NCBI GenBank assembly: GCA_049522565.1
Contig: JBEKNT010000159.1
Span: 1-13,777 of the forward strand
Direction of reading: 5' to 3'
DNA: 13,777 nt
DNA from: JASHVB01 sp049522565
GTDB taxonomy: Bacteria; Pseudomonadota; Alphaproteobacteria; Acetobacterales; Acetobacteraceae
The notes beneath the pieces are model-generated. The model saw only the letters and a program-made list of their open reading frames with translations. It ran no database searches and was not told the DNA's origin. Below, one piece after another: positions 1-7,059 of this stretch. The number at the start of each line of letters is the position of its first letter. Position 1 is the first letter of the stretch. Made by a program: the position numbers and the translations under genes.

Positions 1-408
1 CACATCGCGGATCGGGGTCGTGCCGAGCGTCGCGAGAATCTCGGTCTCCAGCCCGTTCAGCACGTCCGTCGCGTGGTGCGGCTTCCAGCGCGGGGCGTTA
101 ATGGCGTGCCAGCGATGGGTGATATCGGCCAGGGTGGGAAGCACCGGAGCCGCCGGAGGGGCCACGCGCGGATCGTCGCCAGCCGCCAGCCGGCGCCGGG
201 CATCGTCGCGTCGGGAGCGGGCATCCGCCAGCCCTACATCCGGGTATGAGCCGAGCGAGAGGGTCTGCTCCTTCCCGCCCAGATCGAACCGGAATCGCCA
301 AGCCTTCCCGCCCTTCGGCGTGATGAACAGGTGCAGACCGCCTGCATCTGCCAAGCGGTAGCCGGCGGCTTTAGGCTTCGCGGCCCTGATCCTCGCATCC
401 GACAGCAC
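1..408 (-). CDS. P4-type tyrosine integrase, N-terminal part (cut by window edge)
   Basis: Site-specific recombinase that would integrate and excise a genomic island at a tRNA gene. Only the first 136 residues are inside the window; the catalytic domain with the R-H-R-Y residues lies off the left edge. Reading begins at a GTG with a GGAG about 8 bases upstream and gives VLSDARIRAAKPKAAGYRLA, then DAGGLHLFITPKGGKAWRFR and, near residue 50, LSLGSYPDVGLADAR. This is the hallmark of the arm-type DNA-binding domain (DUF4102) of P4-like integrases. From about residue 95 (LADITHRWHAINAPRWKP) the core-binding SAM-like domain begins. The gene is transcribed in the same direction as the tRNA-Asn 165 bp upstream, the usual layout for an island inserted at a tRNA 3' end. 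No frameshift is seen in the visible part, so it may be intact. The family call is secure; activity cannot be judged. Confidence 0.9.
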   Translation of the reverse strand, partial: MLSDARIRAAKPKAAGYRLADAGGLHLFITPKGGKAWRFRFDLGGKEQTLSLGSYPDVGLADARSRRDDARRRLAAGDDPRVAPPAAPVLPTLADITHRWHAINAPRWKPHHATDVLNGLETEILATLGTTPIRDV

Positions 409-516
409 GATACCCGCTCCAGCCGATCCCGATACCCGCCAATATACCCGGTGGGCCAGTGGATGCAAACGGACTGGAGTGGAACGCCGTGGACGGCCGG
501 GATATCTAAGCCACTG

Positions 517-537
517 ATTCCACGGAATTTGTGGAAT
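517..537. repeat. 7-bp inverted repeat between integrase and tRNA-Asn
   Basis: ATTCCAC and GTGGAAT form a perfect 7-bp inverted repeat separated by 7 bases. It lies between the integrase start and the tRNA 3' end. Position and symmetry would fit an integrase or excisionase binding site, or an operator for the integrase gene. That role is inference; chance is possible at this length. Confidence 0.35.
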
Positions 538-573
538 GGCGCGGAACCGTGCGGAAGGGGATGGAAGGGTTGC

Positions 574-649
574 TGGCTCCCGGAGTAGGACTCGAACCTA
601 CGACCCAGCGGTTAACAGCCGCTTGCTCTACCGACTGAGCTATCCGGGA
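574..649 (-). tRNA. tRNA-Asn (anticodon GTT)
   Basis: A 76-base cloverleaf read on the minus strand. The acceptor stem is TCCCGGA paired with TCCGGGA, followed by discriminator G and an encoded CCA. The D arm is GCTC-AGTCGGTAGA-GC. The anticodon stem AGCGG/CCGCT encloses the loop CTGTTAA with anticodon GTT. The T arm is GTAGG-TTCGAGT-CCTAC. All stems pair, so the gene is intact although an integrase gene lies just past its 3' end. The 3' half is the probable attachment site for that integrase. Confidence 0.97.
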
Positions 650-662
650 TCAGCGGGCGGTC

Positions 663-691
663 CCTATAGCGAAGCGTTGCCCCCGACGCAA
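663..691 (-). promoter_or_regulatory. Promoter of tRNA-Asn
   Basis: On the minus strand TTGCGT (-35) is separated by exactly 17 bases from TATAGG (-10). The -10 ends 13 bases before the tRNA 5' end. Spacing and position fit a sigma70/RpoD promoter. Confidence 0.6.
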
Positions 692-700
692 ACCCGGTGT

Positions 701-728
701 TTGGCGCCGCCGCCCGATCGGCTATACA
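701..728 (+). promoter_or_regulatory. Promoter of tRNA-Leu
   Basis: TTGGCG (-35) is followed after 16 bases by TATACA (-10), which ends 11 bases before the tRNA-Leu 5' end. It matches a sigma70-type promoter in an otherwise GC-rich stretch. It is back to back with the tRNA-Asn promoter, so the two tRNAs are divergently transcribed from a 90-bp gap. Confidence 0.6.
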
Positions 729-739
729 GAGGCCCGCGC

Positions 740-823
740 GCGAGAGTGGCGGAACGGTAGACGCAGTCGACTCAAAATCGACCGCCGCAAGGCGTGGGGG
801 TTCGAATCCCCCCTCTCGCACCA
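740..823 (+). tRNA. tRNA-Leu (anticodon CAA)
   Basis: An 84-base class II tRNA. The acceptor GCGAGAG pairs with CTCTCGC, followed by discriminator A and an encoded CCA. The anticodon stem GTCGA/TCGAC holds the loop CTCAAAA with anticodon CAA, reading the Leu codon TTG. The T arm is GGGGG-TTCGAAT-CCCCC. A long variable arm (CGCCGCAAGGCG) separates the anticodon and T arms, as expected for Leu. Confidence 0.95.
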
Positions 824-974
824 ACGCTGGGTCCCGACCGACCGTCCCATAGCCATGACACGGCGAGCGGGCCATCCAGGTGTTGCCGTGATCGCCGCAG
901 CAAGAAGTCGCAGGTGGCGGGCGATCACCCGCCGTCACGGTGGGGCGGTCACTCCGTCCGGCCACTGAACCTGA

Positions 975-1712
975 TCAGGCCAGCCCGCCGGCCAGGCTCT
1001 CCAGAGCGCGCCGGCTGAGGACGACCACCTCCGACTGGCCGGGAAGCTCGATCATCCCCTCGCCGCGGAACTTGGTCAGCGTCCGGCTGACCGTTTCGAT
1101 CGTCAGACCCAGATAGTCGGCAATGTCGCTGCGCGTCATCGGCAGCGGAAACCGCATCCGCGGGTGATGACAGGCTACCCCCTGTCTGCTCTGCATGACC
1201 AGGAAGGAGGCCAGCCGCTCGCGGGCCGTCTTGCGTCCCAGCAGCAGCATCTGCTCTTGCGCCGCCACCAGCTCGTTCCCGGCCACCTCCAGCAACCGCT
1301 TTTCCATGGCCGGGAAGTCGTCCAGCAACTTGCGCAGCCGCGCGCGGGGGAAGCGGCAGAAGCGCACCGGCTCAATGGCCTCGGCGCTGAAGGCGTAGGT
1401 GTCGGAGACCGCGAGTCCGAGGAAATGCCCGACGCCGGCAAAGCCGGTGATCTGCCGCCGACCGTCCGGCAGCAGCTTGAACAGCTTGGCGCTGCCGCGG
1501 GTGATGTTGAAAAAGCTGTGCGCCGGCTCGGATTCCTCGATGAAGGTGCTGCCGGCGGAGACGTCCGTCACGATGGCGGCAGCAGACAACCGGGCAAGGT
1601 CCGAATCGGCGATCGCGTTGCACACGCTCAGCGGTCGCGCGTCGCAATGCGCGCAAGGATCCGCCCCGCTGCGCGGATCGAGCACGATCGGGCGGGACTG
1701 CAAGGTGATCAT
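975..1712 (-). CDS. FNR/FixK-type oxygen-responsive transcription regulator (Crp/Fnr family)
   Basis: Cytoplasmic DNA-binding regulator of the Crp/Fnr family, 245 residues from the ATG at 1712; a TTG seven codons upstream is possible but less likely. Near the N-terminus, CAHC and a Cys eight residues later give C20, C23 and C31, and a fourth, C119, lies in VRFCRF. This is the cysteine set that holds the oxygen-labile 4Fe-4S cluster of FNR proteins. A cyclic-nucleotide-like beta-roll occupies about residues 35-130 and is followed by the dimer helix. The C-terminal helix-turn-helix carries GLTIETVSRTLTKF, so E206, S209 and R210 match the E-x-x-S-R recognition residues of FNR, which read TTGAT-N4-ATCAA. 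It faces a GNAT-like gene and phaC, both preceded by such a box. The cluster and sensor role are inferred from the residues. Whether it is the genome's main Fnr or a specialised paralogue cannot be told. Confidence 0.92.
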   Translation of the reverse strand: MITLQSRPIVLDPRSGADPCAHCDARPLSVCNAIADSDLARLSAAAIVTDVSAGSTFIEESEPAHSFFNITRGSAKLFKLLPDGRRQITGFAGVGHFLGLAVSDTYAFSAEAIEPVRFCRFPRARLRKLLDDFPAMEKRLLEVAGNELVAAQEQMLLLGRKTARERLASFLVMQSRQGVACHHPRMRFPLPMTRSDIADYLGLTIETVSRTLTKFRGEGMIELPGQSEVVVLSRRALESLAGGLA

Positions 1713-1805
1713 TGATGCTTTCGCGCGGTACAACCGTGTTGCACGGTGGGGCGTGCCGGGTTGGCGCGCAATAAGGGGAATTACGTATGCACTGGCCCGG
1801 GTGGC

Positions 1806-1819
1806 TTGATCTGGGTCAA
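1806..1819. promoter_or_regulatory. FNR/FixK box upstream of the GNAT-like gene
   Basis: TTGAT-CTGG-GTCAA differs from the palindromic FNR/FixK consensus TTGAT-N4-ATCAA at one position. It lies in the 165-bp gap between the divergent fnr-type gene and the gene starting at 1878, centred 65.5 bp before that start and about 100 bp before the regulator's ATG. It could serve the GNAT-like gene, autoregulate the regulator, or both. Confidence 0.75.
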
Positions 1820-1877
1820 GGCCACGACGGGGTCGGTTCTGGCAGTGTCCTGCGCGACCGTCGAGAGGACGCTACTC

Positions 1878-2366
1878 ATGCCCGCCTTCACCGTTCGGGC
1901 GCTCGCGCCGGACGAGATTCGCTCCGTCTTTCCGCTGATCCGCGAGGCCATGCCCGCGATCGACCTCGCCGCCTGGACCGAGTTCGCACGGCGGCTCACC
2001 GGGCGCCGGCTGAGCCATGCCGGCATCATGGCAGCCTGGCGCGAGGGCAGACCGTTTCCCTGCGGCCTGTTCTGCTACCGGGTGGACAAGACGCTGGGGC
2101 AGGGCAGGGTGCTGATCGCCGAATACTTCGTCGCCGTGGATCTGCTCGATCCAAAGGGAGTGCTGGAGGCGCTGGTGGCGGAACTCGACGCCCTGGGTCA
2201 GCGGCTCGGCTGCAACGCTGTACGTAGCGTGGTGCATGGCGGGGAGCCGGAGGTTGCCGGCGGCCTGGTCGCCGCCGGCCATGCGCCGGAGGCCTCGTTG
2301 CTGCTGAAGGCGCTGGCGCATGGCACCTCGCGACCGCCGCGGGTTCCCGCGGTTTGCACTCACTGA
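1878..2366 (+). CDS. GNAT-like small protein, function unknown
   Basis: A 162-residue soluble protein, started at ATG 1878 because GAGAGGA lies about 9 bases upstream. Codons further upstream in frame run through the FNR box, so they are unlikely to be coding. The outline fits an acetyltransferase-like fold: a beta/helix start (FTVRALAPDEIRSVFPLIRE), a central strand (GRVLIAEYFVAVDLLDP), a helix (EALVAELDALGQRLGCN) and a C-terminal strand pair (AVRSVVHGG ... APEASLLLKAL). The classic acetyl-CoA loop Q/R-x-x-G-x-G/A is not evident, so this may be a degenerate or non-catalytic GNAT relative. I do not recognise a named family. It sits between an FNR-type regulator and phaC, with its own FNR box, so an accessory or modifying role in microaerobic metabolism or PHA storage is a guess. 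Confidence 0.7.
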   Translation: MPAFTVRALAPDEIRSVFPLIREAMPAIDLAAWTEFARRLTGRRLSHAGIMAAWREGRPFPCGLFCYRVDKTLGQGRVLIAEYFVAVDLLDPKGVLEALVAELDALGQRLGCNAVRSVVHGGEPEVAGGLVAAGHAPEASLLLKALAHGTSRPPRVPAVCTH

Positions 2367-2462
2367 GCGTGGAGGCGACGCGCCGGCTGGAAGCAGTGCC
2401 TGTATCCAGGCCGCGCTGCCCCGTGGTCCGGCGACAGAATCCGCCGGCGCTGGCGGGACTGG

Positions 2463-2476
2463 TTGAGCCATATCAA
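2463..2476 (+). promoter_or_regulatory. FNR/FixK box upstream of phaC
   Basis: TTGAG-CCAT-ATCAA has one mismatch to TTGAT-N4-ATCAA. It is centred 66 bp before the phaC ATG. Exactly 22 bases after it lies GTAAAT (2499-2504), where the -10 of a class II FNR-dependent promoter centred at -41.5 would fall, which would put the transcript start near 2511. The -10 match is weak, so the box is better supported than the core promoter. Confidence 0.72.
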
Positions 2477-2535
2477 GGCGGCCCCAGCGGAATGGGCCGT
2501 AAATGCCGCCGCACAGAAGCACTGCGCGAGGCACC

Positions 2536-4296
2536 ATGGACGCCATGACCGATCCGCTCGGCAATCTGCGGCAGTCCGGCGACGTTTCGCCGGTCTGGTC
2601 GCTTGCCGCGCTCGACCGCCGCATTCACGCGGCGCAGGGACGCCTGACCCAGGGCCTGTCGCTGGAGGCGCTGGCACTGGCGTTCTTCGACTGGGGCATG
2701 CATCTGGCCAACGCGCCGTACCACCGCGTCGATCTGGCGCATCTGGCGCTGCAACAGGCGCGCCACCTGTTCTCCACCGCGCTCGGTATCCGTCCCGCGC
2801 CGTGCATCGAGCCGCAGGCCGGCGATCACCGCTTCACCAGTCCCGCCTGGCAGCGCCAGCCCTTCGCGTTGCTGGAGCAGGGGTTTCTGCTGACGGAAGC
2901 GTGGTGGCAGGCGGCGACCACGGGGTTGCCCGGCGTGGACGGCGCGCATCAGCGGATCGTGGCGTTCACCGTGCGCCAGATGCTGGACGTGGCCTCGCCC
3001 AGCAACGTGCCCTGGCTCAATCCCGAGGTGATCGAGGCGACCGTGCAAACCGGTGGCCGCAACCTGCTGGACGGGCTGGCCAATTTCGCCGCCGATGTCC
3101 GCCATGCCGCGACCGGCGAGGCGATGGCGGACACCGGCTTCCAGATCGGCCGCGACCTTGCCGCCACGCCAGGCCGGGTGGTGCTGCGCAATGCATTGAT
3201 GGAGTTGATCCAGTACGCGCCGACCACCCCGACAGTGCGGCCCGAGCCGGTGCTGATCGTACCGGCCTGGATCATGAAATACTACATCCTGGACCTGTCG
3301 GCGCAGAACTCGCTGATCCGCTGGCTGGTCGCGCAGGGCTTCACGGTGTTCTGCATCTCGTGGCGCAATCCCGATGCGTCGATGGCGGACACGTCGTTCG
3401 ACGACTACCGCCGGCTCGGCGTCATGGCGGCGCTGGATGCGGTGCTGGCGATCACCGGCGCGCCGCACGCACACGCGGCTGGCTACTGCCTGGGTGGCAC
3501 GCTGCTGGCGGTGGCCGCCGCGGCGATGGCCGGATCCGGCGACAAGCGGCTGGCCAGCGTCACCTTGTTTGCCGCGCAAACCGACTTCACCGAGGCCGGC
3601 GAGTTGCAGTTGTTCGTCACCGAGGCGCAGCTCGCCACGCTCGACGACATGATGTGGGAGCACGGCACGCTCGACAGCCGGCAGATGGCCGGCGCGTTTC
3701 AACTGCTGCACTCCAACGACCTGATCTGGTCGCGCATGGTGAAAAGCTACCTGCTCGGCCAGCGCGAGATTCCGAACGACCTGATGACGTGGAACGCCGA
3801 CGCGACGCGCATGCCGTATCGCATGCACTCGGAGTATCTGCGCTCGCTGTTCCTGCACAACGATCTCGCCGAGGGGCGGTTTGCGGTGGATGGACGGCCG
3901 GTGTCGCTCGCCGACATAAGCGGGCCGTTCTTCGTCGTCTCCACCGAGACCGACCACGTGGCGCCGTGGCGCTCGGTGTACAAGCTGCAATTGCAGAACG
4001 AGGGCGACATCACGTTCGTGCTGACCTCGGGCGGGCACAACGCGGGGATCGTCAGCGAGCCCGGCCATCCGCACCGGCATTTCCGCATCCGCGAGCGGTT
4101 GCGTGGCGGGCACTATATCGGGCCCGACGAGTGGGCGGACCTGGCGGCGGCGGAAGCCGGCTCCTGGTGGCCGGTCTGGGCGCGCTGGCTGGCTGGGCAT
4201 TCGGGGTCGCCGGTGGCGCCGCCGGGACTGGGTGCGGCAGCGCAGGGGTTTCCGCCGCTGGACGCGGCACCGGGGCGCTACGTGCTGGAGCGGTAG
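2536..4296 (+). CDS. phaC: Poly(3-hydroxyalkanoate) synthase (PhaC)
   Basis: Polymerises (R)-3-hydroxyacyl-CoA, usually 3-hydroxybutyryl-CoA, into polyester granules and releases CoA. The protein has 586 residues from ATG 2536, which has GCGAGG about 5 bases upstream; an ATG three codons later is also possible. The length is normal for class I synthases. The N-terminal PhaC domain spans roughly residues 60-230 (WLNPEVIEATVQTGGRNLLDG), followed by an alpha/beta-hydrolase domain. The lipase-like box GYCLGG at 316-321 supplies nucleophile C318. The triad is completed by D473 in TETDHVAPW and H501 in SGGHNAG. PAWIMKYYILDL (near 240) and WRNPD are typical of PHA synthases. No phaA, phaB or phasin gene is near, so the monomer supply is encoded elsewhere. 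The FNR-type box upstream and the FNR-like regulator two genes away suggest induction at low oxygen, which is inference. Confidence 0.95.
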   Translation: MDAMTDPLGNLRQSGDVSPVWSLAALDRRIHAAQGRLTQGLSLEALALAFFDWGMHLANAPYHRVDLAHLALQQARHLFSTALGIRPAPCIEPQAGDHRFTSPAWQRQPFALLEQGFLLTEAWWQAATTGLPGVDGAHQRIVAFTVRQMLDVASPSNVPWLNPEVIEATVQTGGRNLLDGLANFAADVRHAATGEAMADTGFQIGRDLAATPGRVVLRNALMELIQYAPTTPTVRPEPVLIVPAWIMKYYILDLSAQNSLIRWLVAQGFTVFCISWRNPDASMADTSFDDYRRLGVMAALDAVLAITGAPHAHAAGYCLGGTLLAVAAAAMAGSGDKRLASVTLFAAQTDFTEAGELQLFVTEAQLATLDDMMWEHGTLDSRQMAGAFQLLHSNDLIWSRMVKSYLLGQREIPNDLMTWNADATRMPYRMHSEYLRSLFLHNDLAEGRFAVDGRPVSLADISGPFFVVSTETDHVAPWRSVYKLQLQNEGDITFVLTSGGHNAGIVSEPGHPHRHFRIRERLRGGHYIGPDEWADLAAAEAGSWWPVWARWLAGHSGSPVAPPGLGAAAQGFPPLDAAPGRYVLER

Positions 4297-4638
4297 CGCA
4301 CCGCATGTGTGATCGTGCTCGCGGGCGATCGGCAGCGATTGTTACTCCGGACTCCCTGAAATGCCGTGGAATTAACCAAAACCTAAGCAAACTCTGACAT
4401 TGCAAGGTGCCGTCTCGCGGTGATGCGGAATACTATGGTATGTTTCGGTTCATCTTGTCGCGATAGGTCTGCCAACCGTCCGAACGATGGACACAAGGCC
4501 GGTTCGAACGGGCCGGCCATGACGAAGGGAGCGATCGGCGGCCGGCCGTACGTGACTCTTTCGGTCGCCCGCCAATTCACGTTGGCTGCGAGCCTGACTG
4601 GCCCCCTATGGCTGCTGCATCGGTGGTCTGCCCGCGCA
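4297..4638. other. Intergenic region between phaC and the SCPU protein
   Basis: No convincing gene is seen. Part of it (about 4365-4405) is AT-richer than its surroundings and could hold a promoter for the SCPU gene; a -10-like TACTAT is at 4431-4436 but has no good -35. The SCPU reading frame stays open upstream to a GTG at 4420, so some of this stretch could be coding if that start were used. No strong terminator hairpin follows phaC. Confidence 0.4.
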
Positions 4639-5637
4639 ATGCGAACGCAACAGTGTCCGGGTCTTATGCCGCTTTTTGCCGCGATACTCGTGGTTTGGTT
4701 TGGCGCGATTGGACCCGCCTACGGGTTGTCCTGCGCAACCACGAATTTCACCGGAAACTTTGGCGCGGTCAATCTGCTTTCGGGTGCCTCGGTGCCTGCG
4801 ATCGCCACATTCACCGTCACCTGCTCCGGGAACCCCAATCAGAGCGTGCGTTTTTGTCTGGATATCGGGCCCGGTCCGTCCCCCGGTCCATCCGGCCAGC
4901 GCGCGCTGCGATCGTCGTCAACCTATCTCTATGTGGAGTACTACACCACCTCCGGCCATTCGGTGGTGTGGGGGTCCTGGGGACTCAACGGGTCTTATCC
5001 GACGAGCTCACCCGCCGGCTTCCAGCAGGACGAAACGCTCAACAGTTCCGGGACCACCGGATTCACCTTTACGGTCTATGCCCTGATCTCGGCGAACCAG
5101 CAAACCACGCCGCCAGGCACCTATAGCTGGACCTCATCCGATCCCACCGTCCAATACAACACGACTGGGACCACCTGCCCGAGCGGCGGCAGCGCCGGGA
5201 CATCGGGCAGTTCATTCACGGCAACGATCAACGCCAACTGCACCGTGTCCGCGACGAGCCTGGTTTTCGCTCAAAGCCCGACCGTGATCACGGCGAATGT
5301 CGACTCGACCGCGACCATCGCCGCGACATGCACCAGCACCACACCCTATTCGATCGGTCTCGGCAGTGGGCTCAATGCGAATGGCAGCCAGAACCGGATG
5401 CAGCTTGGCGCGACGGGGGTTTACCTGAACTATGGCCTCTACACGGACAGCGCCCGATCCCATGACTGGACCACGACGACATCCACGACGAGCTGCACCC
5501 TTGGCACCAGCACCTGCGCCCTCGGCACCGGCACCGGCACCGAGCAGGACGTGACAGTCTATGGCCGCGTCCCGCCGCAGACGGCAGGCGGGTCCGGACT
5601 GTTCACCGACTCGGTCGTCGTAACAATAACGTTTTGA
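4639..5637 (+). CDS. Exported protein with two tandem spore coat U (SCPU) domains
   Basis: Probable secreted or surface-assembled protein of the CsuA/B / spore coat U family, the subunits of archaic chaperone-usher pili. From ATG 4639 it has 332 residues. A signal peptide covers about residues 1-29 (MPLFAAILVVWFGAIGPAYG, then LSC). The first SCPU domain is about 30-180 and the second 195-332, starting ATINANCTVSATSLVF. Both begin with the usual Cys near the strand start, and the protein ends VVVTITF, the C-terminal beta strand of the family. It is rich in Ser, Thr and Gly, with paired cysteines. No chaperone or usher gene flanks it, which is unusual. The start is uncertain: 4420 (GTG), 4519 and 4666 are in frame, none with a good ribosome site. 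4639 was chosen because it puts the signal peptide at the N-terminus with a charged n-region. Confidence 0.82.
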   Translation: MRTQQCPGLMPLFAAILVVWFGAIGPAYGLSCATTNFTGNFGAVNLLSGASVPAIATFTVTCSGNPNQSVRFCLDIGPGPSPGPSGQRALRSSSTYLYVEYYTTSGHSVVWGSWGLNGSYPTSSPAGFQQDETLNSSGTTGFTFTVYALISANQQTTPPGTYSWTSSDPTVQYNTTGTTCPSGGSAGTSGSSFTATINANCTVSATSLVFAQSPTVITANVDSTATIAATCTSTTPYSIGLGSGLNANGSQNRMQLGATGVYLNYGLYTDSARSHDWTTTTSTTSCTLGTSTCALGTGTGTEQDVTVYGRVPPQTAGGSGLFTDSVVVTITF

Positions 5638-5674
5638 TGACCTGCCGCTGCACCACTGTCGAAGGAGAACGCCG

Positions 5675-6973
5675 GTGAACCGCCAACCAAACACTGCGAT
5701 GCGGGTCGCCGGCGCGGTGGTCGGCAATGCTTTCGAGTGGTACGACTTCACCATCTACGCCTATATGACGCCGATCATCAGCTCGCTGTTTTTCCCGGTC
5801 GATCCGCACGATCCGGCGACCCAGATCAACGCCGTCCTGGCGACAACGGCCGTCTTTGGCGTCGGCTTCTTCATGCGGCCGGTCGGCGGCGTGGTGCTTG
5901 GCGTGATCGGCGACAAGTATGGCCGCCGCACGGGCATGGTGCTGGGCATGGCGCTGATGGCGCTGGCGACGCTGATCCTGACCGTCGCACCGACCTATCG
6001 CACTGTCGGCATCGCCGCGCCGGTGATCCTGGTTATCGCGCGATTGCTGCAAGGGTTTTCGCTGGGCGGCCAGTTCGGCACCTCGACCGCGTTCCTGATC
6101 GAAATGGCGCCCCCGGGGAAGAGCGGCATCTACGGTTCCTGGCAGATGACCGGGCAAATTGCTTCGCTGGTGGTCGGCACCGCGTTCGGCGTGTTGCTGA
6201 CCCAGCTTTACACGCCGGCCGAGCTGGCCGCCGGGCTGTGGCGGATTCCGTTCGGCTTCGGCGTCGTGATCCTGCCGATCACCTGGTATATCCGCCGCTA
6301 CCTGGAGGAATCCCAGGTCTTCGTCGCCATGCAGCGGCAGCGTGCGACCGCCCCGGGCGAGGGCATCGGCATGGGGTTGGTCGGCCATACGCGGCAGCTT
6401 CTGGTCAGCATCGGCATGATCGCCGCCAGCGCCGTGTCGTTCTATGCCGTCTACGGCTACACGGTGACCTATGCCAAGACGGTGCTGCATCTGCCGGTGG
6501 AGGCTGCCTTCGTCGCCGAACTGGTCGCTGCCTGCCTGATGCTGGTGGTGGTGCCGGCCGGCGGCCTGCTGTGCGACCGCTTCAGCGATGCCAGGAAGCC
6601 GATGCTGGTCGGCTTCCTCGCAGTCTATTTCCTCCTGATGTACCCGGCCTATGCCTGGCTGGTCGCGGGGCCGACGATCACCAAGCTGGTCATTGTGGAG
6701 CTGGCGGTCAGCCTGATCAGCGGACTGTTCCTTGGTGTGTATTGCACGACGATGTCGGAGCTGTTCCCGCCGCGTATCCGCTCCACCGGCCTGTCGATCG
6801 CCAACAACGTCGCGGTGCTGATTTTCGGCGGGTTCGCGCAATTCTTCCTGACCTGGATCTTCAAGCTCACCGGCTCGCAGATCGCCCCGGTCTATTACGT
6901 CATGTTCGGCATCGCGGTTGGTCTCATCGGCGCGCTGTTCATGCCGGTGCGGGCAGGCAGCGCCAGGGGATAG
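5675..6973 (+). CDS. MHS-family major facilitator transporter (metabolite:H+ symporter)
   Basis: Inner-membrane secondary transporter of 432 residues with about twelve predicted membrane segments. The start is a GTG preceded by GAAGGAGAA, a strong ribosome site. GNAFEWYDFTIYAY at 17-30 is the signature of the metabolite:H+ symporter family (ProP, KgtP, ShiA types). The MFS loop 2-3 motif GDKYGRR is at 79-85, and RLLQGFSLGGQFGTSTAFLIE near 122 is also typical. These proteins import organic acids, aromatic acids or osmolytes with protons; the substrate cannot be read from the sequence. It starts 37 bases after the SCPU gene and ends 86 bases before the UROD-like gene, also on the plus strand. 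Uptake of a compound processed by that enzyme is a reasonable guess. Confidence 0.93.
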   Translation: MNRQPNTAMRVAGAVVGNAFEWYDFTIYAYMTPIISSLFFPVDPHDPATQINAVLATTAVFGVGFFMRPVGGVVLGVIGDKYGRRTGMVLGMALMALATLILTVAPTYRTVGIAAPVILVIARLLQGFSLGGQFGTSTAFLIEMAPPGKSGIYGSWQMTGQIASLVVGTAFGVLLTQLYTPAELAAGLWRIPFGFGVVILPITWYIRRYLEESQVFVAMQRQRATAPGEGIGMGLVGHTRQLLVSIGMIAASAVSFYAVYGYTVTYAKTVLHLPVEAAFVAELVAACLMLVVVPAGGLLCDRFSDARKPMLVGFLAVYFLLMYPAYAWLVAGPTITKLVIVELAVSLISGLFLGVYCTTMSELFPPRIRSTGLSIANNVAVLIFGGFAQFFLTWIFKLTGSQIAPVYYVMFGIAVGLIGALFMPVRAGSARG

Positions 6974-7059
6974 GCGGCGTCCGACGGCAGGTGGACTCGT
7001 GCCCGGACTCCCCTGCCACGGATGCAACGGGCGGTTCGACGGATGAGAAGGAGAACGAC

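Noticed and set aside
20..361. Plus-strand open frame of 113 codons at the left edge
   Set aside because: It is antisense to the integrase, whose minus-strand translation shows clear family motifs; the plus frame gives low-complexity Arg/Ser/Ala-rich protein.
970..979. CCTGATCAGG palindrome over the FNR-type gene's stop codon
   Set aside because: A 10-bp palindrome is expected by chance at this scale and nothing else marks it as functional.
1746..1877. Upstream extension of the GNAT-like protein
   Set aside because: The extra codons run through the FNR box and lack a ribosome site; ATG 1878 has both site and position.
2463..4397. Long plus-strand frame of 644 codons overlapping phaC
   Set aside because: Shadow frame in GC-rich DNA: Arg/Ala/Gly-rich with no motifs, while the phaC frame carries the full catalytic triad.
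5737..7059. Possible N-terminal extension of the UROD-like protein through the transporter region
   Set aside because: The frame is open far upstream but only as a shadow of the transporter gene; ATG 7060 has a strong ribosome site and gives the family's normal length.
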